From contig JAWKQB010000001.1 of the NCBI GenBank assembly GCA_041390365.1, positions 558,001-622,000 of the forward strand: a DNA stretch of 64,000 bases, read 5' to 3'. The position numbers and the translations under genes were made by a program. This stretch comes from Syntrophotaleaceae bacterium (GTDB lineage: Bacteria > Desulfobacterota > Desulfuromonadia > Desulfuromonadales > Syntrophotaleaceae). This document shows positions 47,955 through 55,873 of this stretch, one piece after another. Within the stretch, counting starts at the first letter, position 1. Every line of letters begins with the position of its first letter. The notes below the pieces were generated by a model that saw only the letters and a program-made list of their open reading frames with translations, was not told where the DNA came from and did not search any database.

Positions 47955-49886
47955 ATGCTGGATTTTGTCCGGAAAAAGCAAAAATCCCTTTGGATTAAGA
48001 TAATGTTCTGGATCATCATTGCGACCTTCGTGGGAACGGGCGCGATGTATCTGACCAAAGACGAGCCGGGAAACGTGGCGGCGGAAGTCAATGGGGACGA
48101 AATCACTTTTGACGAATTTCGCAGCGCCTATGAAAACCTGCGCCGATTCTACCAGAACGTCTACCGCGACGGCTTCGATCCAGAGATGGAGCGGCGTCTT
48201 CAGCTGGACCGCCAGGTTCTCGAGGGTCTGATCAATCAGGCCCTGCTGCTGCAGGAAGCCGACCGGCTCGATATCGAGGTGTCGAAAGGTCAGGTTGTCG
48301 AGGCCATAGCCGCCATTCCCGCCTTCATGCGTGACGGCCGGTTCGATATGGAGCAGTACCAGACAGTGCTGCAGTATGAACGAATCAGCCCGCAGGATTT
48401 TGAGAACAGTCAGCGGCGCCAGATGCTGATCGAAAAGATGCGGGAAAGGATCGAACAGGAAGCTTCGGTGACCGCGGATGAGGTCACCGCGGAATACCGT
48501 CAGCGCAACGAGATGGTCAATCTGGCCTTCGTCCGCCTGACCCCTGCCCTTTTCGAAAGCAAGGTGAACGTCACCGACGAGGCATTGCAAGAATACTACC
48601 AAGAACATAAGGAAGAATTCCGAATCCCGGAAAAAGTGGCACTCCGGTATGTCAAGTTCGACCCTGAGCGCTACGCTCTCGATCTCGAGGTGACGGATCA
48701 GGAAATCGCGGACTATTACCGGCGGCACCAGGCGCAGTTCGACATGCCGGAACAGGCCAAGGTCAGCCACATCCTGTTCCGGGTCGGCGCCGATGCCGAT
48801 GAAGATCTCCTGCAGAAGAAACGGCAGCTGGCTGAAAAAGTCCTGGCCGACATCCGGTCCAAGGACGGGTCGAACTTCGCCGAGTTGGCCCGCAAGCATT
48901 CGGACGATGCCGGCAGTGCGATAGAAGGGGGCAGTCTCGGCTATTTCACCCGCGGTACCATGGTGCCGGCCTTCGAGGATGTCGCTTTTTCCCTGCAGCC
49001 AGGTGAGATCAGCGGTATTGTCGAAACCTCCTTCGGCCTGCACATTCTTAAAGGGGAGGGTCACATCGAGGCGGGCATCAAACCGCTGGCCGAGGTTCTT
49101 CCCGAGGTGAGGAAGGGCCTGATCGAGGAAAAAGCCCGCGAAACGGCGATCGACAAGGCGATGCAGGCCTACAGCAAATATCGGGAGAGCGGCGACCTCG
49201 AGGCCGTTGCCAAGGAACACAATCTGGCAGTCGAGAAAACGGGTCCTTTCGAGCGGGGCGCAACGGTCCCGGGACTTGGCAACGCTCCCGAAGCCAATGC
49301 AGAGGCTTTCCGTCTGGAAAAAGGCAAACTGGCCAACGCCGTGATCCTGCCCCAGGGCATTTACCTGGTGGCCCTCGAGGAGAGGATCGAAAGCAAAGTT
49401 CCGGAGTTGCAGGACGTCCGGCAGGCGGTGGAAAAGTCCTATCGGCAGGATCAGAGCCTGCCCCTGGCCCGGAATACCGCCGAACAAATGCTGGCTGAGC
49501 TCAAGGCCGGCAAAGACCTGCAGCAGCTCACCGAAGGCAAACTGCTCAAAGTCGAGGAAACCGGTTTTTTTCCCCATTCCTACGGCGATTTCGTTCCCCG
49601 GATCGGCAATGCGCCGGAAATGGCAGACGAGGCATTCGGACTGACGGAGCAAAAACCGCTTCCCGAAAAAATTCATGCCGTTTCCGATCAGTTTTTTGTG
49701 GTAAAGCTGAAGGAGAAGCGTCCGGCCGACATGAGCAAGCTTGACGAAGCCGCCCGCCAGGACCTGGAGAAGGTTCTGCTGACCCGGAAAAAAGAGAAAC
49801 TGCTGGAAGACCGTCTGGCTGCCCTGCGCAAGGAAGCCGATATCAGTATCGATCCGGCTCTGAATCTCAATCTTGAAAGTGAATAA
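47955..49886 (+). CDS. ppiD: periplasmic folding chaperone PpiD (SurA/PpiC-like)
   Basis: A 643-residue inner-membrane-anchored periplasmic protein. It has a short cytoplasmic tail (MLDFVRKKQKSLWIK), one membrane helix (IMFWIIIATFVGTGAMYL), a SurA-N-like helical domain and a PpiC rotamase domain (about residues 270-365: AKVSHILFRVGADADEDL, FAELARKHSDDAGSAIEGGSLGYFTRG). The two C-terminal regions resemble degenerate repeats of that domain. PpiD assists folding of secreted proteins. purC begins 4 bases after the stop. Confidence 0.9.
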   Translation: MLDFVRKKQKSLWIKIMFWIIIATFVGTGAMYLTKDEPGNVAAEVNGDEITFDEFRSAYENLRRFYQNVYRDGFDPEMERRLQLDRQVLEGLINQALLLQEADRLDIEVSKGQVVEAIAAIPAFMRDGRFDMEQYQTVLQYERISPQDFENSQRRQMLIEKMRERIEQEASVTADEVTAEYRQRNEMVNLAFVRLTPALFESKVNVTDEALQEYYQEHKEEFRIPEKVALRYVKFDPERYALDLEVTDQEIADYYRRHQAQFDMPEQAKVSHILFRVGADADEDLLQKKRQLAEKVLADIRSKDGSNFAELARKHSDDAGSAIEGGSLGYFTRGTMVPAFEDVAFSLQPGEISGIVETSFGLHILKGEGHIEAGIKPLAEVLPEVRKGLIEEKARETAIDKAMQAYSKYRESGDLEAVAKEHNLAVEKTGPFERGATVPGLGNAPEANAEAFRLEKGKLANAVILPQGIYLVALEERIESKVPELQDVRQAVEKSYRQDQSLPLARNTAEQMLAELKAGKDLQQLTEGKLLKVEETGFFPHSYGDFVPRIGNAPEMADEAFGLTEQKPLPEKIHAVSDQFFVVKLKEKRPADMSKLDEAARQDLEKVLLTRKKEKLLEDRLAALRKEADISIDPALNLNLESE

Positions 49887-49890
49887 GCAA

Positions 49891-50772
49891 ATGACTTCTA
49901 TCGTTTTGCAGACCGATTTCCCCGATCTGAAACTGGTGAACCGCGGCAAGGTCCGCGATCTCTACGATCTCGGCGAACACCTGCTGATCGTAACCAGTGA
50001 CCGCATTTCGGCCTTTGACGTCATCATGAATGAAGGCATCCCCAACAAAGGCTATGTTTTGACCCAGATTTCAAAATTCTGGTTCGAGCGCATGACCGAC
50101 CTGGTACCCCACCACCTGGTGGCGACCGAGGTCGGGGATTTCCCCGCGGCCACTCACAAATATCGTCAGCAACTGGAGGGGCGCAGCATGCTGGTGAAAA
50201 AGGCCCGACCCCTGCCGATCGAATGCATCGTTAGAGGTTACATCACCGGTTCCGGCTGGAAGGAATATCTCCGGCAGGGCAGTGTCTGCGACATCCCCCT
50301 GCCTTCGGGCCTTCAGGAAAGCGCTCCGCTGCCCCAGCCGATCTTCACCCCCTCCACCAAGGCCGAGCAGGGCGCCCATGACGAAAACATCTCATTCGAG
50401 CGGGCGGCCGAGCTCTGTGGGAAAGATCTGGCCGAAAAGGTAAGGGACCTGACCCTGGCCATCTACACCCGCGCAAGGGATGAAATGGCGGCCAAGGGGA
50501 TCATCGTCGCCGACACCAAGTTCGAATTCGGCCTCTACGACGATCAGCTGATCTGGATCGATGAGGCTTTGACCCCGGACTCCTCCCGTTTCTGGCCCCA
50601 GGACGGCTACCGCCCGGGCGGCTCCCAGCCGAGCTTCGACAAACAGTTCCTGCGCGACTACCTCGAAACCCTCGACTGGAACAAACAGGCCCCGGCTCCG
50701 CCCCTGCCCGAGGAGATCGTGCGCAAGACCTCGGAAAAATACATGGAAGCCTTGAAGCGGATTACCGGATAA
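49891..50772 (+). CDS. purC: phosphoribosylaminoimidazole-succinocarboxamide synthase
   Basis: A 293-residue SAICAR synthetase. It joins CAIR and aspartate in purine synthesis, downstream of PurE. Motifs include GKVRDLYDLGEHLLIVTSDRISAFDVIM, ECIVRGYITGSGWKEY, and the C-terminal DTKFEFG with DEALTPDSSRFWP. ATG 49891 is chosen; TTG 49873 in the same frame would overlap ppiD. It shares the ppiD transcript and ends at a strong terminator. Confidence 0.96.
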   Translation: MTSIVLQTDFPDLKLVNRGKVRDLYDLGEHLLIVTSDRISAFDVIMNEGIPNKGYVLTQISKFWFERMTDLVPHHLVATEVGDFPAATHKYRQQLEGRSMLVKKARPLPIECIVRGYITGSGWKEYLRQGSVCDIPLPSGLQESAPLPQPIFTPSTKAEQGAHDENISFERAAELCGKDLAEKVRDLTLAIYTRARDEMAAKGIIVADTKFEFGLYDDQLIWIDEALTPDSSRFWPQDGYRPGGSQPSFDKQFLRDYLETLDWNKQAPAPPLPEEIVRKTSEKYMEALKRITG

Positions 50773-50794
50773 GGCTTTTGAATCATCGTCCATA

Positions 50795-50834
50795 AAAAGC
50801 GCGCCGCCCTAAGCTGGGAGGCGCGCTTTTTTTT
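50795..50834 (+). terminator. intrinsic terminator after purC
   Basis: The stem AAGCGCGCC / GGCGCGCTT is perfect over nine base pairs, with a 14-base loop, and is followed by eight T (50827-50834). Confidence 0.92.
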
Positions 50835-51000
50835 ATGCAGAGGGCGGGAGGGGTCAGGAGAAGGGTGGCTGAACCATGAAGGACTGAAAAGGCCTCGCCT
50901 TGAAAGTTGAATTTTAAGTGGCACATTCAATATACAGATATTCACGATACAAGTATTGCAGCCCGGCATGTATTTGACCAAAAGCCTGGAGACTACATTC

Positions 51001-51393
51001 GTGATTCGTCATATCGTTCTTTTCAGTGCAAAGGACCCGGCCGATATCGAAACGATTCTCGAGGGGCTCAGCATTCTCAAGGAGATACCCGGCAGCTGCC
51101 ATTTCGAGGTGGCCTGCAACTCAAAGCGGGACGGACTGTCCCAGGAAATCGATGTCATCGTTTACGGTGAGTTCGACAGCTATGAGGAATTGGATGCCTA
51201 CAAAGCGCATCCTTTTTATCAGGAGAGCATCAAACGGGTACGCCCTTTGCGCGAACTTCGCTATGCCGTCGATTTCGCAGCAGCCCCAGGGTGCCTGCCC
51301 CTGGGGACGCCTCAAAGAAGTCAAGGGGACACCAGGGGCGGCCAAACTGCTCTGCGGAAACGCGGAGGGGGTCGGAAGCAGGCAGGCGAGTAA
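51001..51393 (+). CDS. stress-responsive Dabb (A/B barrel) domain protein
   Basis: A 130-residue protein from GTG 51001, where the Dabb domain begins (VIRHIVLFSAKDPADIETILEGLSILKEIPG, then DVIVYGEFDSYEELDAYKAHPFYQ and YAVDF). An in-frame ATG at 50968 would add 11 residues. Dabb proteins are small dimeric alpha-beta barrels of varied function; no active site can be assigned. Residues beyond about 100 form a Gly/Arg-rich tail lacking in the family. The DNA there includes a CCCCAG/CTGGGG hairpin (51283-51305), so the gene may have lost its original stop. Confidence 0.75.
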   Translation: MIRHIVLFSAKDPADIETILEGLSILKEIPGSCHFEVACNSKRDGLSQEIDVIVYGEFDSYEELDAYKAHPFYQESIKRVRPLRELRYAVDFAAAPGCLPLGTPQRSQGDTRGGQTALRKRGGGRKQAGE

Positions 51394-51467
51394 ACGACCG
51401 GGCATTTGAGAAGCGGCACCGAAAAGATATGCTTGAACCGGCTGCCGTTCAACTACAGGAGGGATGC

Positions 51468-52721
51468 ATGGGCAAGCGTTTTACGATGCTGGTCCTGCTG
51501 ATGGTCTGCATCGGAATCTTCGTCCCGGCACTCGCATTCCCCGCTGTAACGGAACTTCATTTCTTTTTTGCCGAGAACTGCCCGGGCTGCCGGGAGCAGA
51601 AGCCCTTTGTCGAGGAGCTGCAGCAGCGTTATCCTGAGCTGAAGGTGCGCATCTATGACGTCTGGCTCGAACATGACAGTTATGAGCTGATGATGGCTCT
51701 TGCGCGGGCTCGGGGCGTGGAGATCGCCACCACCCCGGCCACAGCCGTGGGCCGGCACGCCTGGTTCGGCTTCAACGACATGATCGCCGAGGAGATCGAG
51801 GCTGCGGTCGCTGATTGCGCAGCAAAGGGCTGCCCCGACCTGGTTGCGGCTTTGGCTGCCGGGCGACCAATACCCCCGCCTGTCGACGAGGCCGCAGACG
51901 CTCCCCTGCCGCTCGATCTGGAAGAGTACTCCCTGCCGGTCTTCACCGTGCTGCTCGGGCTGCTCGACAGTTTCAACCCCTGCGCCTTTTTCGTCCTGCT
52001 GTTTCTGCTCAGCCTGATGGCCCACACCCGCTCGCGCAGGCGGATGTTTCTCGTCGGCGGGGTTTTTATCTTTTTCTCCGGTCTGGTCTACTTCTTGTTC
52101 ATGGCCGCCTGGCTCAATCTTTTCCTCCTGGCCGGACAGCTCCCCCTGCTGACAGCCTTCGCCGGCCTGCTCGCCCTGGCCATCGCCCTGTTAAACATCA
52201 AGGATCATTTCTTTTTCCATCATGGTCCCTCTCTCTCCATTTCGGAGAAAGCCAAACCGAAATTGATGGCCCGGATGCGCAATCTGCTCAAGGGACACCG
52301 CCTGCTGCCGATTCTCGGCGGCACCGTGATCCTGGCCCTGGTCGCCAACAGCTACGAGCTGCTCTGCACCGCCGGATTCCCCATGGTCTACACCCGCGTC
52401 CTCACCCTCCAGGAGCTTCCCGGCTGGCTCTATTATCTTTACCTCGGGCTTTACAACCTGGCCTATGTCACTCCTCTGCTGATCATCGCCTCCCTATTCG
52501 CCCTCACCCTCGGCAGCCGCAAGATGAGCGAGTTCGAAGGGCGGGTGCTGAAACTGATGTCGGGGATGATGATGCTGATCCTCGGTCTGATCCTGCTTTG
52601 GGACCCGATGCTTTTACAAAACCTGCAGGCCGTGATTGCGTTTATGTTAGCGGCACTGCTGGGGACGGGAGTGATACTGCTGACCGAGCGATGGGTGAGA
52701 GAACGGCGGAAGCTGCGTTAA
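51468..52721 (+). CDS. thioredoxin-like/DsbD-type membrane thiol-redox protein
   Basis: A 417-residue protein from ATG 51468 (AGGAGGG upstream). A signal peptide (residues 1-24) is followed by a periplasmic thioredoxin/glutaredoxin-like domain with ENCPGC (Cys38, Cys41). Then comes a six-helix DsbD/CcdA-like membrane domain (about residues 160-410). Its conserved cysteines are in DSFNPCAFF and ELLCTAGFP, at the ends of helices 1 and 4. It probably carries electrons from cytoplasmic thioredoxin to periplasmic thiols. The order is reversed relative to classic DsbD, where the thioredoxin domain is C-terminal. It converges on a rhodanese gene. Confidence 0.85.
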   Translation: MGKRFTMLVLLMVCIGIFVPALAFPAVTELHFFFAENCPGCREQKPFVEELQQRYPELKVRIYDVWLEHDSYELMMALARARGVEIATTPATAVGRHAWFGFNDMIAEEIEAAVADCAAKGCPDLVAALAAGRPIPPPVDEAADAPLPLDLEEYSLPVFTVLLGLLDSFNPCAFFVLLFLLSLMAHTRSRRRMFLVGGVFIFFSGLVYFLFMAAWLNLFLLAGQLPLLTAFAGLLALAIALLNIKDHFFFHHGPSLSISEKAKPKLMARMRNLLKGHRLLPILGGTVILALVANSYELLCTAGFPMVYTRVLTLQELPGWLYYLYLGLYNLAYVTPLLIIASLFALTLGSRKMSEFEGRVLKLMSGMMMLILGLILLWDPMLLQNLQAVIAFMLAALLGTGVILLTERWVRERRKLR

Positions 52722-52782
52722 AGCCAGTTTCGACCCGTCTCCTGCCATCAAGGATAGTCTGACGAGGAACGGCCTGAAAACA

Positions 52783-52817
52783 GAACAGGCGCCGTCCCAG
52801 AAAGACGTCGCCTGTTC
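52783..52817. terminator. hairpin between convergent genes
   Basis: A 14-position stem with one mismatch (52783-52796 with 52804-52817) and a 7-base loop lies between the DsbD-like and rhodanese genes. No T tract on either side, so termination strength is uncertain. Confidence 0.5.
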
Positions 52818-52839
52818 CTGCAGTCAGATATGAGATCTT

Positions 52840-53163
52840 TTAATGCAATGGAAACCCTGCTTTTTTCCAGGCGTCCACCCCACCCTGGAGAGCCTCGGCC
52901 TTTTTAAAGCCTTTTTCCGCATATTGCGCTGCCAGACCGGCAGACGTCTTTTCATGCGGTCAAGCGCAGTAGAAGATAACCTCCTGCTCTTGGGGAATCT
53001 CAGGCAGCCGGTCCTCGAACTCATGCAGCGTTTCGGCTCCCTCCAGAAGCATCGATTGGCATTTTTCGTCGGACTCGTAGGCGCAGACCAGGACCGCCTT
53101 GCCCGATTCGATCCTGCGGTGCGCCTCGTTCGGCGTTACGCGGATGACATCTGACTTTTCCAT
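52840..53163 (-). CDS. rhodanese-like selenoprotein (in-frame TGA = selenocysteine)
   Basis: A 107-residue rhodanese-fold protein from ATG 53163 (GGGAGG at 6-base spacing) to TAA 52840-52842. An in-frame TGA at 52960-52962 (codon 68) falls inside the motif YCA-TGA-PHEKTSAGLAAQY. Cysteine homologs read YC(A/T)CPxExTSA, so TGA replaces the second Cys of the active-site loop. Reading continues with normal rhodanese sequence (LQGGVDAWKKAGFPLH). A bacterial SECIS hairpin directly follows the TGA. It is probably a sulfur- or selenium-handling sulfurtransferase or peroxide-reactive thiol protein in the cytoplasm. It is 89 bases downstream of gap. Ordinary gene callers would truncate it to 67 residues. 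Confidence 0.9.
52917..52959 (-). promoter_or_regulatory. SECIS element (selenocysteine insertion)
   Basis: In the minus-strand mRNA, immediately after UGA, CCGCAU (52954-52959) pairs with AUGCGG (52917-52922) as a lower stem. CUGCC / GGCAG forms the upper stem (52929-52943) with the apical loop GGUCU. This is the same loop as in E. coli fdhF. The loop starts 22 bases after UGA, inside the accepted range. SelB recognition is expected. Confidence 0.88.
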
Positions 53164-53252
53164 GGCGTGCCTCCCTGAAAAATGGTTTCGAACCACTTCC
53201 CGTTCTCTTGTTGCCTGCCAGGCAGAATCCCGTTCCGGGTCGGGACCGGTGA

Positions 53253-54248
53253 CTATTTGCCTGCCAGTGCCGTTGCCGTACGGATCATCTGGTTGGCGTA
53301 GCCCCATTCGTTATCGTACCAGCTCATCACCTTGACCATGTCGCCGTCCACCACCATGGTCATGGCCAGATCGACCACCGAGGCACGGTCGTCTCCCAGG
53401 ATGTCCGAGGAAACCAGTGCTTCCTCGGTCACCCCCACGATCCCCCGGTAGCGGTCCCCTGCCGCTTCTTCGCGAAACAGATCGTTGACTTCCTCGACGC
53501 TGGTGGGACGGGAGGTCAGCGCCACCACATCCGCCACCGAACCCGCCGGTACCGGCGCCCGCACCGCCACGCCGTCGAACTTGCCGTCGTATTGGGTGAG
53601 AACACGCGTCGTGGCGATGGCTGCGCCGGTGGATGTCGGCACCAGGTTGGCTGCTGCGGCCCGGCCCCGGCGGGCTTTTTTGTTATAAGTGTCCACAAGA
53701 GCCTGACTGCCGGTATAGGCATGGACGGTCGACAGCATGGCCTTTTCAACACCTATGCGGCGACCGAGGATCTCGATCAGCGGAGTGATACAGTTGGTGG
53801 TGCAGCTGGCGCAGGAGACGATCGGCTGGTCCGGCAGTTCGGTATTGACGCCGTAAATCACCGTATCGATGCCGCCCCCCTTGGCCGGAGCCGACAGGAT
53901 CGCCTTCCTGGCGCCTGCGGCCAGATGTTTTTCCAGATCCTCGCGACGGGTGAATCGGCCGGTACATTCGAGCACGACATCCACTCCGAGTTGATCCCAT
54001 GGCAATTCGGCAGGGTCTTTTTCGCTCAGCACCCGAATTTTGCGGTCGCCGACCGTCAGCCCATCGGATTCGGGGACCACCGGTTGTGGATGGCGGCCGT
54101 AAACGGTATCGAAACGGAGCAGGTAGGCGAGACCGTCGGGCGGGATCAGGTCGTTGACGGCAACTACGTCCAGCTGCCCCTTCTGCAGAAGTATTTTGAG
54201 GGCGGCCCGGCCGATTCTGCCCAACCCGTTGATCGCGACTTTGACCAT
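53253..54248 (-). CDS. gap: glyceraldehyde-3-phosphate dehydrogenase
   Basis: A 331-residue GAPDH from ATG 54248 (GGAGG at 5-base spacing); a longer in-frame start at 54344 is not needed. It has VKVAINGLGRIGRAALKILL, the active-site SCASCTTNCITPL with catalytic Cys, HAYTGSQ, TSTGAAIATT, VRAPVPAGSVAD and SWYDNEWGYANQM. Asp in VAVNDLIPPD favours NAD. The NDLIPPDGLAYLLRFDTVYGR variant suggests it may be one of several GAPDH paralogs rather than the glycolytic gap-pgk-tpi copy, since pgk and tpi are absent. The downstream rhodanese may be co-transcribed. Confidence 0.94.
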   Translation of the reverse strand: MVKVAINGLGRIGRAALKILLQKGQLDVVAVNDLIPPDGLAYLLRFDTVYGRHPQPVVPESDGLTVGDRKIRVLSEKDPAELPWDQLGVDVVLECTGRFTRREDLEKHLAAGARKAILSAPAKGGGIDTVIYGVNTELPDQPIVSCASCTTNCITPLIEILGRRIGVEKAMLSTVHAYTGSQALVDTYNKKARRGRAAAANLVPTSTGAAIATTRVLTQYDGKFDGVAVRAPVPAGSVADVVALTSRPTSVEEVNDLFREEAAGDRYRGIVGVTEEALVSSDILGDDRASVVDLAMTMVVDGDMVKVMSWYDNEWGYANQMIRTATALAGK

Positions 54249-54398
54249 GATAACCTCCTCTTTGTCCGGCTGCATTTGGCGACAGGTGCATGCCGTAGTT
54301 TCAAGGATAGTGGCTGGAAAGCCCTTTTCAACAGGTTTTAACAATTTTCGGTTTTCTGGTTAGGCCATTGACTCAAGTTGCAGCGACAATTCACGGTT

Positions 54399-55061
54399 TT
54401 ATTGCTTTCGCAGCGCAACCCAGAAACCGGTATCGTCGTCGATGATGCGGTAGTCGTTTTCGCAGCCGAGTTCGGCGAACATTTCCGCAAATCGTCTGTG
54501 ACCGTCTTCGCCGGTTTTCTTTTTCGCGTAGCAATCCCATTCCGGGTCTCGCTTGAGCATCTCCGCGACGACCTGGTCCTTGAGCTCGAGACTGCCGAAC
54601 CCCCCTCCGATATAGGTGAATCCGCCCGGTGCCAGGACCCGGTGAATTTCCCTGAAGGCATCCTTCAGATCCTTCCAGAAAAACATCGAGCCTCGGCTGA
54701 CGATCAGGTTGGCATAATTGTCGGCGAATGGCATGGAATGTACATCGCCGGCCCTGGTGCGAATTCGGTGGCTCAGTTGTGCTTCGGCGATATTATTCAT
54801 TGCGATCTGCAGGGAATCCGAAGAAAAGTCGAAGGCGATCACCTCCATCTTCGACACCTCCCGGGCCACGGCCATCGCCAGCATGCCTGGTCCGGTGCCC
54901 AGATCCAGGCAGACCCCTTGGGTGATTCCAGTGACCGTCAAGGCGTTTCGGGCAATGACGGGGTAGATCGGTGCGAAAACCGTTTTCGCAATCTCGTTCA
55001 TCTTCAGGGCGCCGTCTCTGTTGAAGGCCGGTTGTCTGGTCTGGGTCCAATTCTGCTGCAT
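54399..55061 (-). CDS. class I SAM-dependent methyltransferase (locus distal end)
   Basis: A 220-residue cytoplasmic methyltransferase from ATG 55061 (GGAG upstream). The SAM-binding motif I is CLDLGTGPGMLAMAVA, motif II is VIAFDFSS, then RAGDVHSMPFADNYANLIVSRGSMFFWKD and HRVLAPGGFTYIGGG, as in the UbiE/Methyltransf_11 group. Small-molecule methylation is expected. It is the last gene of the minus-strand metal-acquisition locus (54.4-64.0 kb) and a second methyltransferase lies at its other end. The acceptor is unknown; a metallophore or corrinoid-like ligand would fit the context. Confidence 0.85.
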   Translation of the reverse strand: MQQNWTQTRQPAFNRDGALKMNEIAKTVFAPIYPVIARNALTVTGITQGVCLDLGTGPGMLAMAVAREVSKMEVIAFDFSSDSLQIAMNNIAEAQLSHRIRTRAGDVHSMPFADNYANLIVSRGSMFFWKDLKDAFREIHRVLAPGGFTYIGGGFGSLELKDQVVAEMLKRDPEWDCYAKKKTGEDGHRRFAEMFAELGCENDYRIIDDDTGFWVALRKQ

Positions 55062-55267
55062 TTTCTGACTCCTTTATGGTTGTTGCTTCGCGTCGAAGGG
55101 TCGCAGGTCCTGTTCCTCGAGAAGGCGATGAAATCTTGCACCGGCCAGGCGACCGGGCCTGAAACGATAATAGTGTATGGGGAAATGCCTAGGAAGTCTT
55201 CTTTTGAAATGGGGATGCCCAAGCAATATACCGCGGGGCATTTCATTTCACAGATCGAACATTCCAT
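55004..55267 (-). CDS. possible small Cys-rich protein between NTPase and methyltransferase
   Basis: A reading frame from ATG 55267 (TGAGGT 7 bases upstream) starts MECSICEMKCPAVYCLGIP, with four Cys in 15 residues suggesting metal or Fe-S binding. It begins 9 bases after the NTPase stop. It continues for 87 codons, overlapping the methyltransferase start by 58 bases, which is unlikely. Another frame in the second half reads GARFHRLLEEQDLRPFDAKQQP and stops 19 bases before the methyltransferase start. So a frameshift near 55150 is possible. Function unknown; existence uncertain. Confidence 0.3.
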   Translation of the reverse strand: MECSICEMKCPAVYCLGIPISKEDFLGISPYTIIVSGPVAWPVQDFIAFSRNRTCDPSTRSNNHKGVRKCSRIGPRPDNRPSTETAP

Positions 55268-55276
55268 TGGTTGACC

Positions 55277-55873
55277 TCAAATCAGTCCTGAGGAACTTCT
55301 GTCCAGATTTTGCAGGATTTTCAGCAGGCGGGCGGTTGCATCTGTTTCATCAGCACAAATGACATGAAGCGGGGAAATGCCCCAGCGGCGGCAGACGCCG
55401 GCGACCCGGGCCGACTGCACCACCCAGAGATGGATGACGGGCAGTTCCAGAAGAGGCCTGAGATGGTCGGCCCAACCCTTGCCCTGAATCTCCAGGGAGC
55501 CGACTTCGTCGACCACAAGGATGTCGGCCCCGGCGCAATGCGACAAAGAAAGGGCCAGGCGTCCTGCGGCGAGCCCTTCCGGATAAAATGCATAGGGAAA
55601 TCCTCCCGAACCGGCCGGATCGGTGCGAACGGCCAGAGGAGTTCGTTTGCCGTCACTCAAATCGATCAGGGTAAAAGCGCTGCGCCGGTCATTCTGCCAG
55701 TGACCTTCGGCCAGAATGCCGGCAATGCGCCAGCCGAGAGCGCGCAGTTGCCGCACCAGTTCAGCCACCAGGGAACTTTTGCCGATGTGAGGCGGCCCGC
55801 TGATCAAGATCAGCGGGCCATGATCACCACGGTTTTGCCGTCCGGGATGGACTTTTGATGTTTTACCTGTCAT
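55277..55873 (-). CDS. P-loop NTPase, THEP1/DUF2478-like
   Basis: A 198-residue protein from ATG 55873, which overlaps the stop of the upstream TOBE-like frame (ATGA). The P-loop is ISGPPHIGKSSL. Walker B-like DILVVDEVGSLEI and the domain pattern GWRIAGILAEGHW with SDGKRTPLA match nucleoside-triphosphatase THEP1/DUF2478. Members with Mo-transport linkage are known in this family. Energy-dependent metal or cofactor handling in this operon is inference. A 26-base perfect inverted repeat (55794-55819) overlaps the P-loop codons. Confidence 0.78.
   Translation of the reverse strand: MTGKTSKVHPGRQNRGDHGPLILISGPPHIGKSSLVAELVRQLRALGWRIAGILAEGHWQNDRRSAFTLIDLSDGKRTPLAVRTDPAGSGGFPYAFYPEGLAAGRLALSLSHCAGADILVVDEVGSLEIQGKGWADHLRPLLELPVIHLWVVQSARVAGVCRRWGISPLHVICADETDATARLLKILQNLDRSSSGLI

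Noticed and set aside
47922..49949. Long minus-strand open frame opposite ppiD
   Set aside because: Shadow frame; ppiD has clear domain motifs, promoter and operon partner on the plus strand.
52960..53163. Treating the rhodanese as a truncated pseudogene
   Set aside because: The same frame continues perfectly after TGA to the normal domain end, and a SECIS-type hairpin follows the TGA directly.
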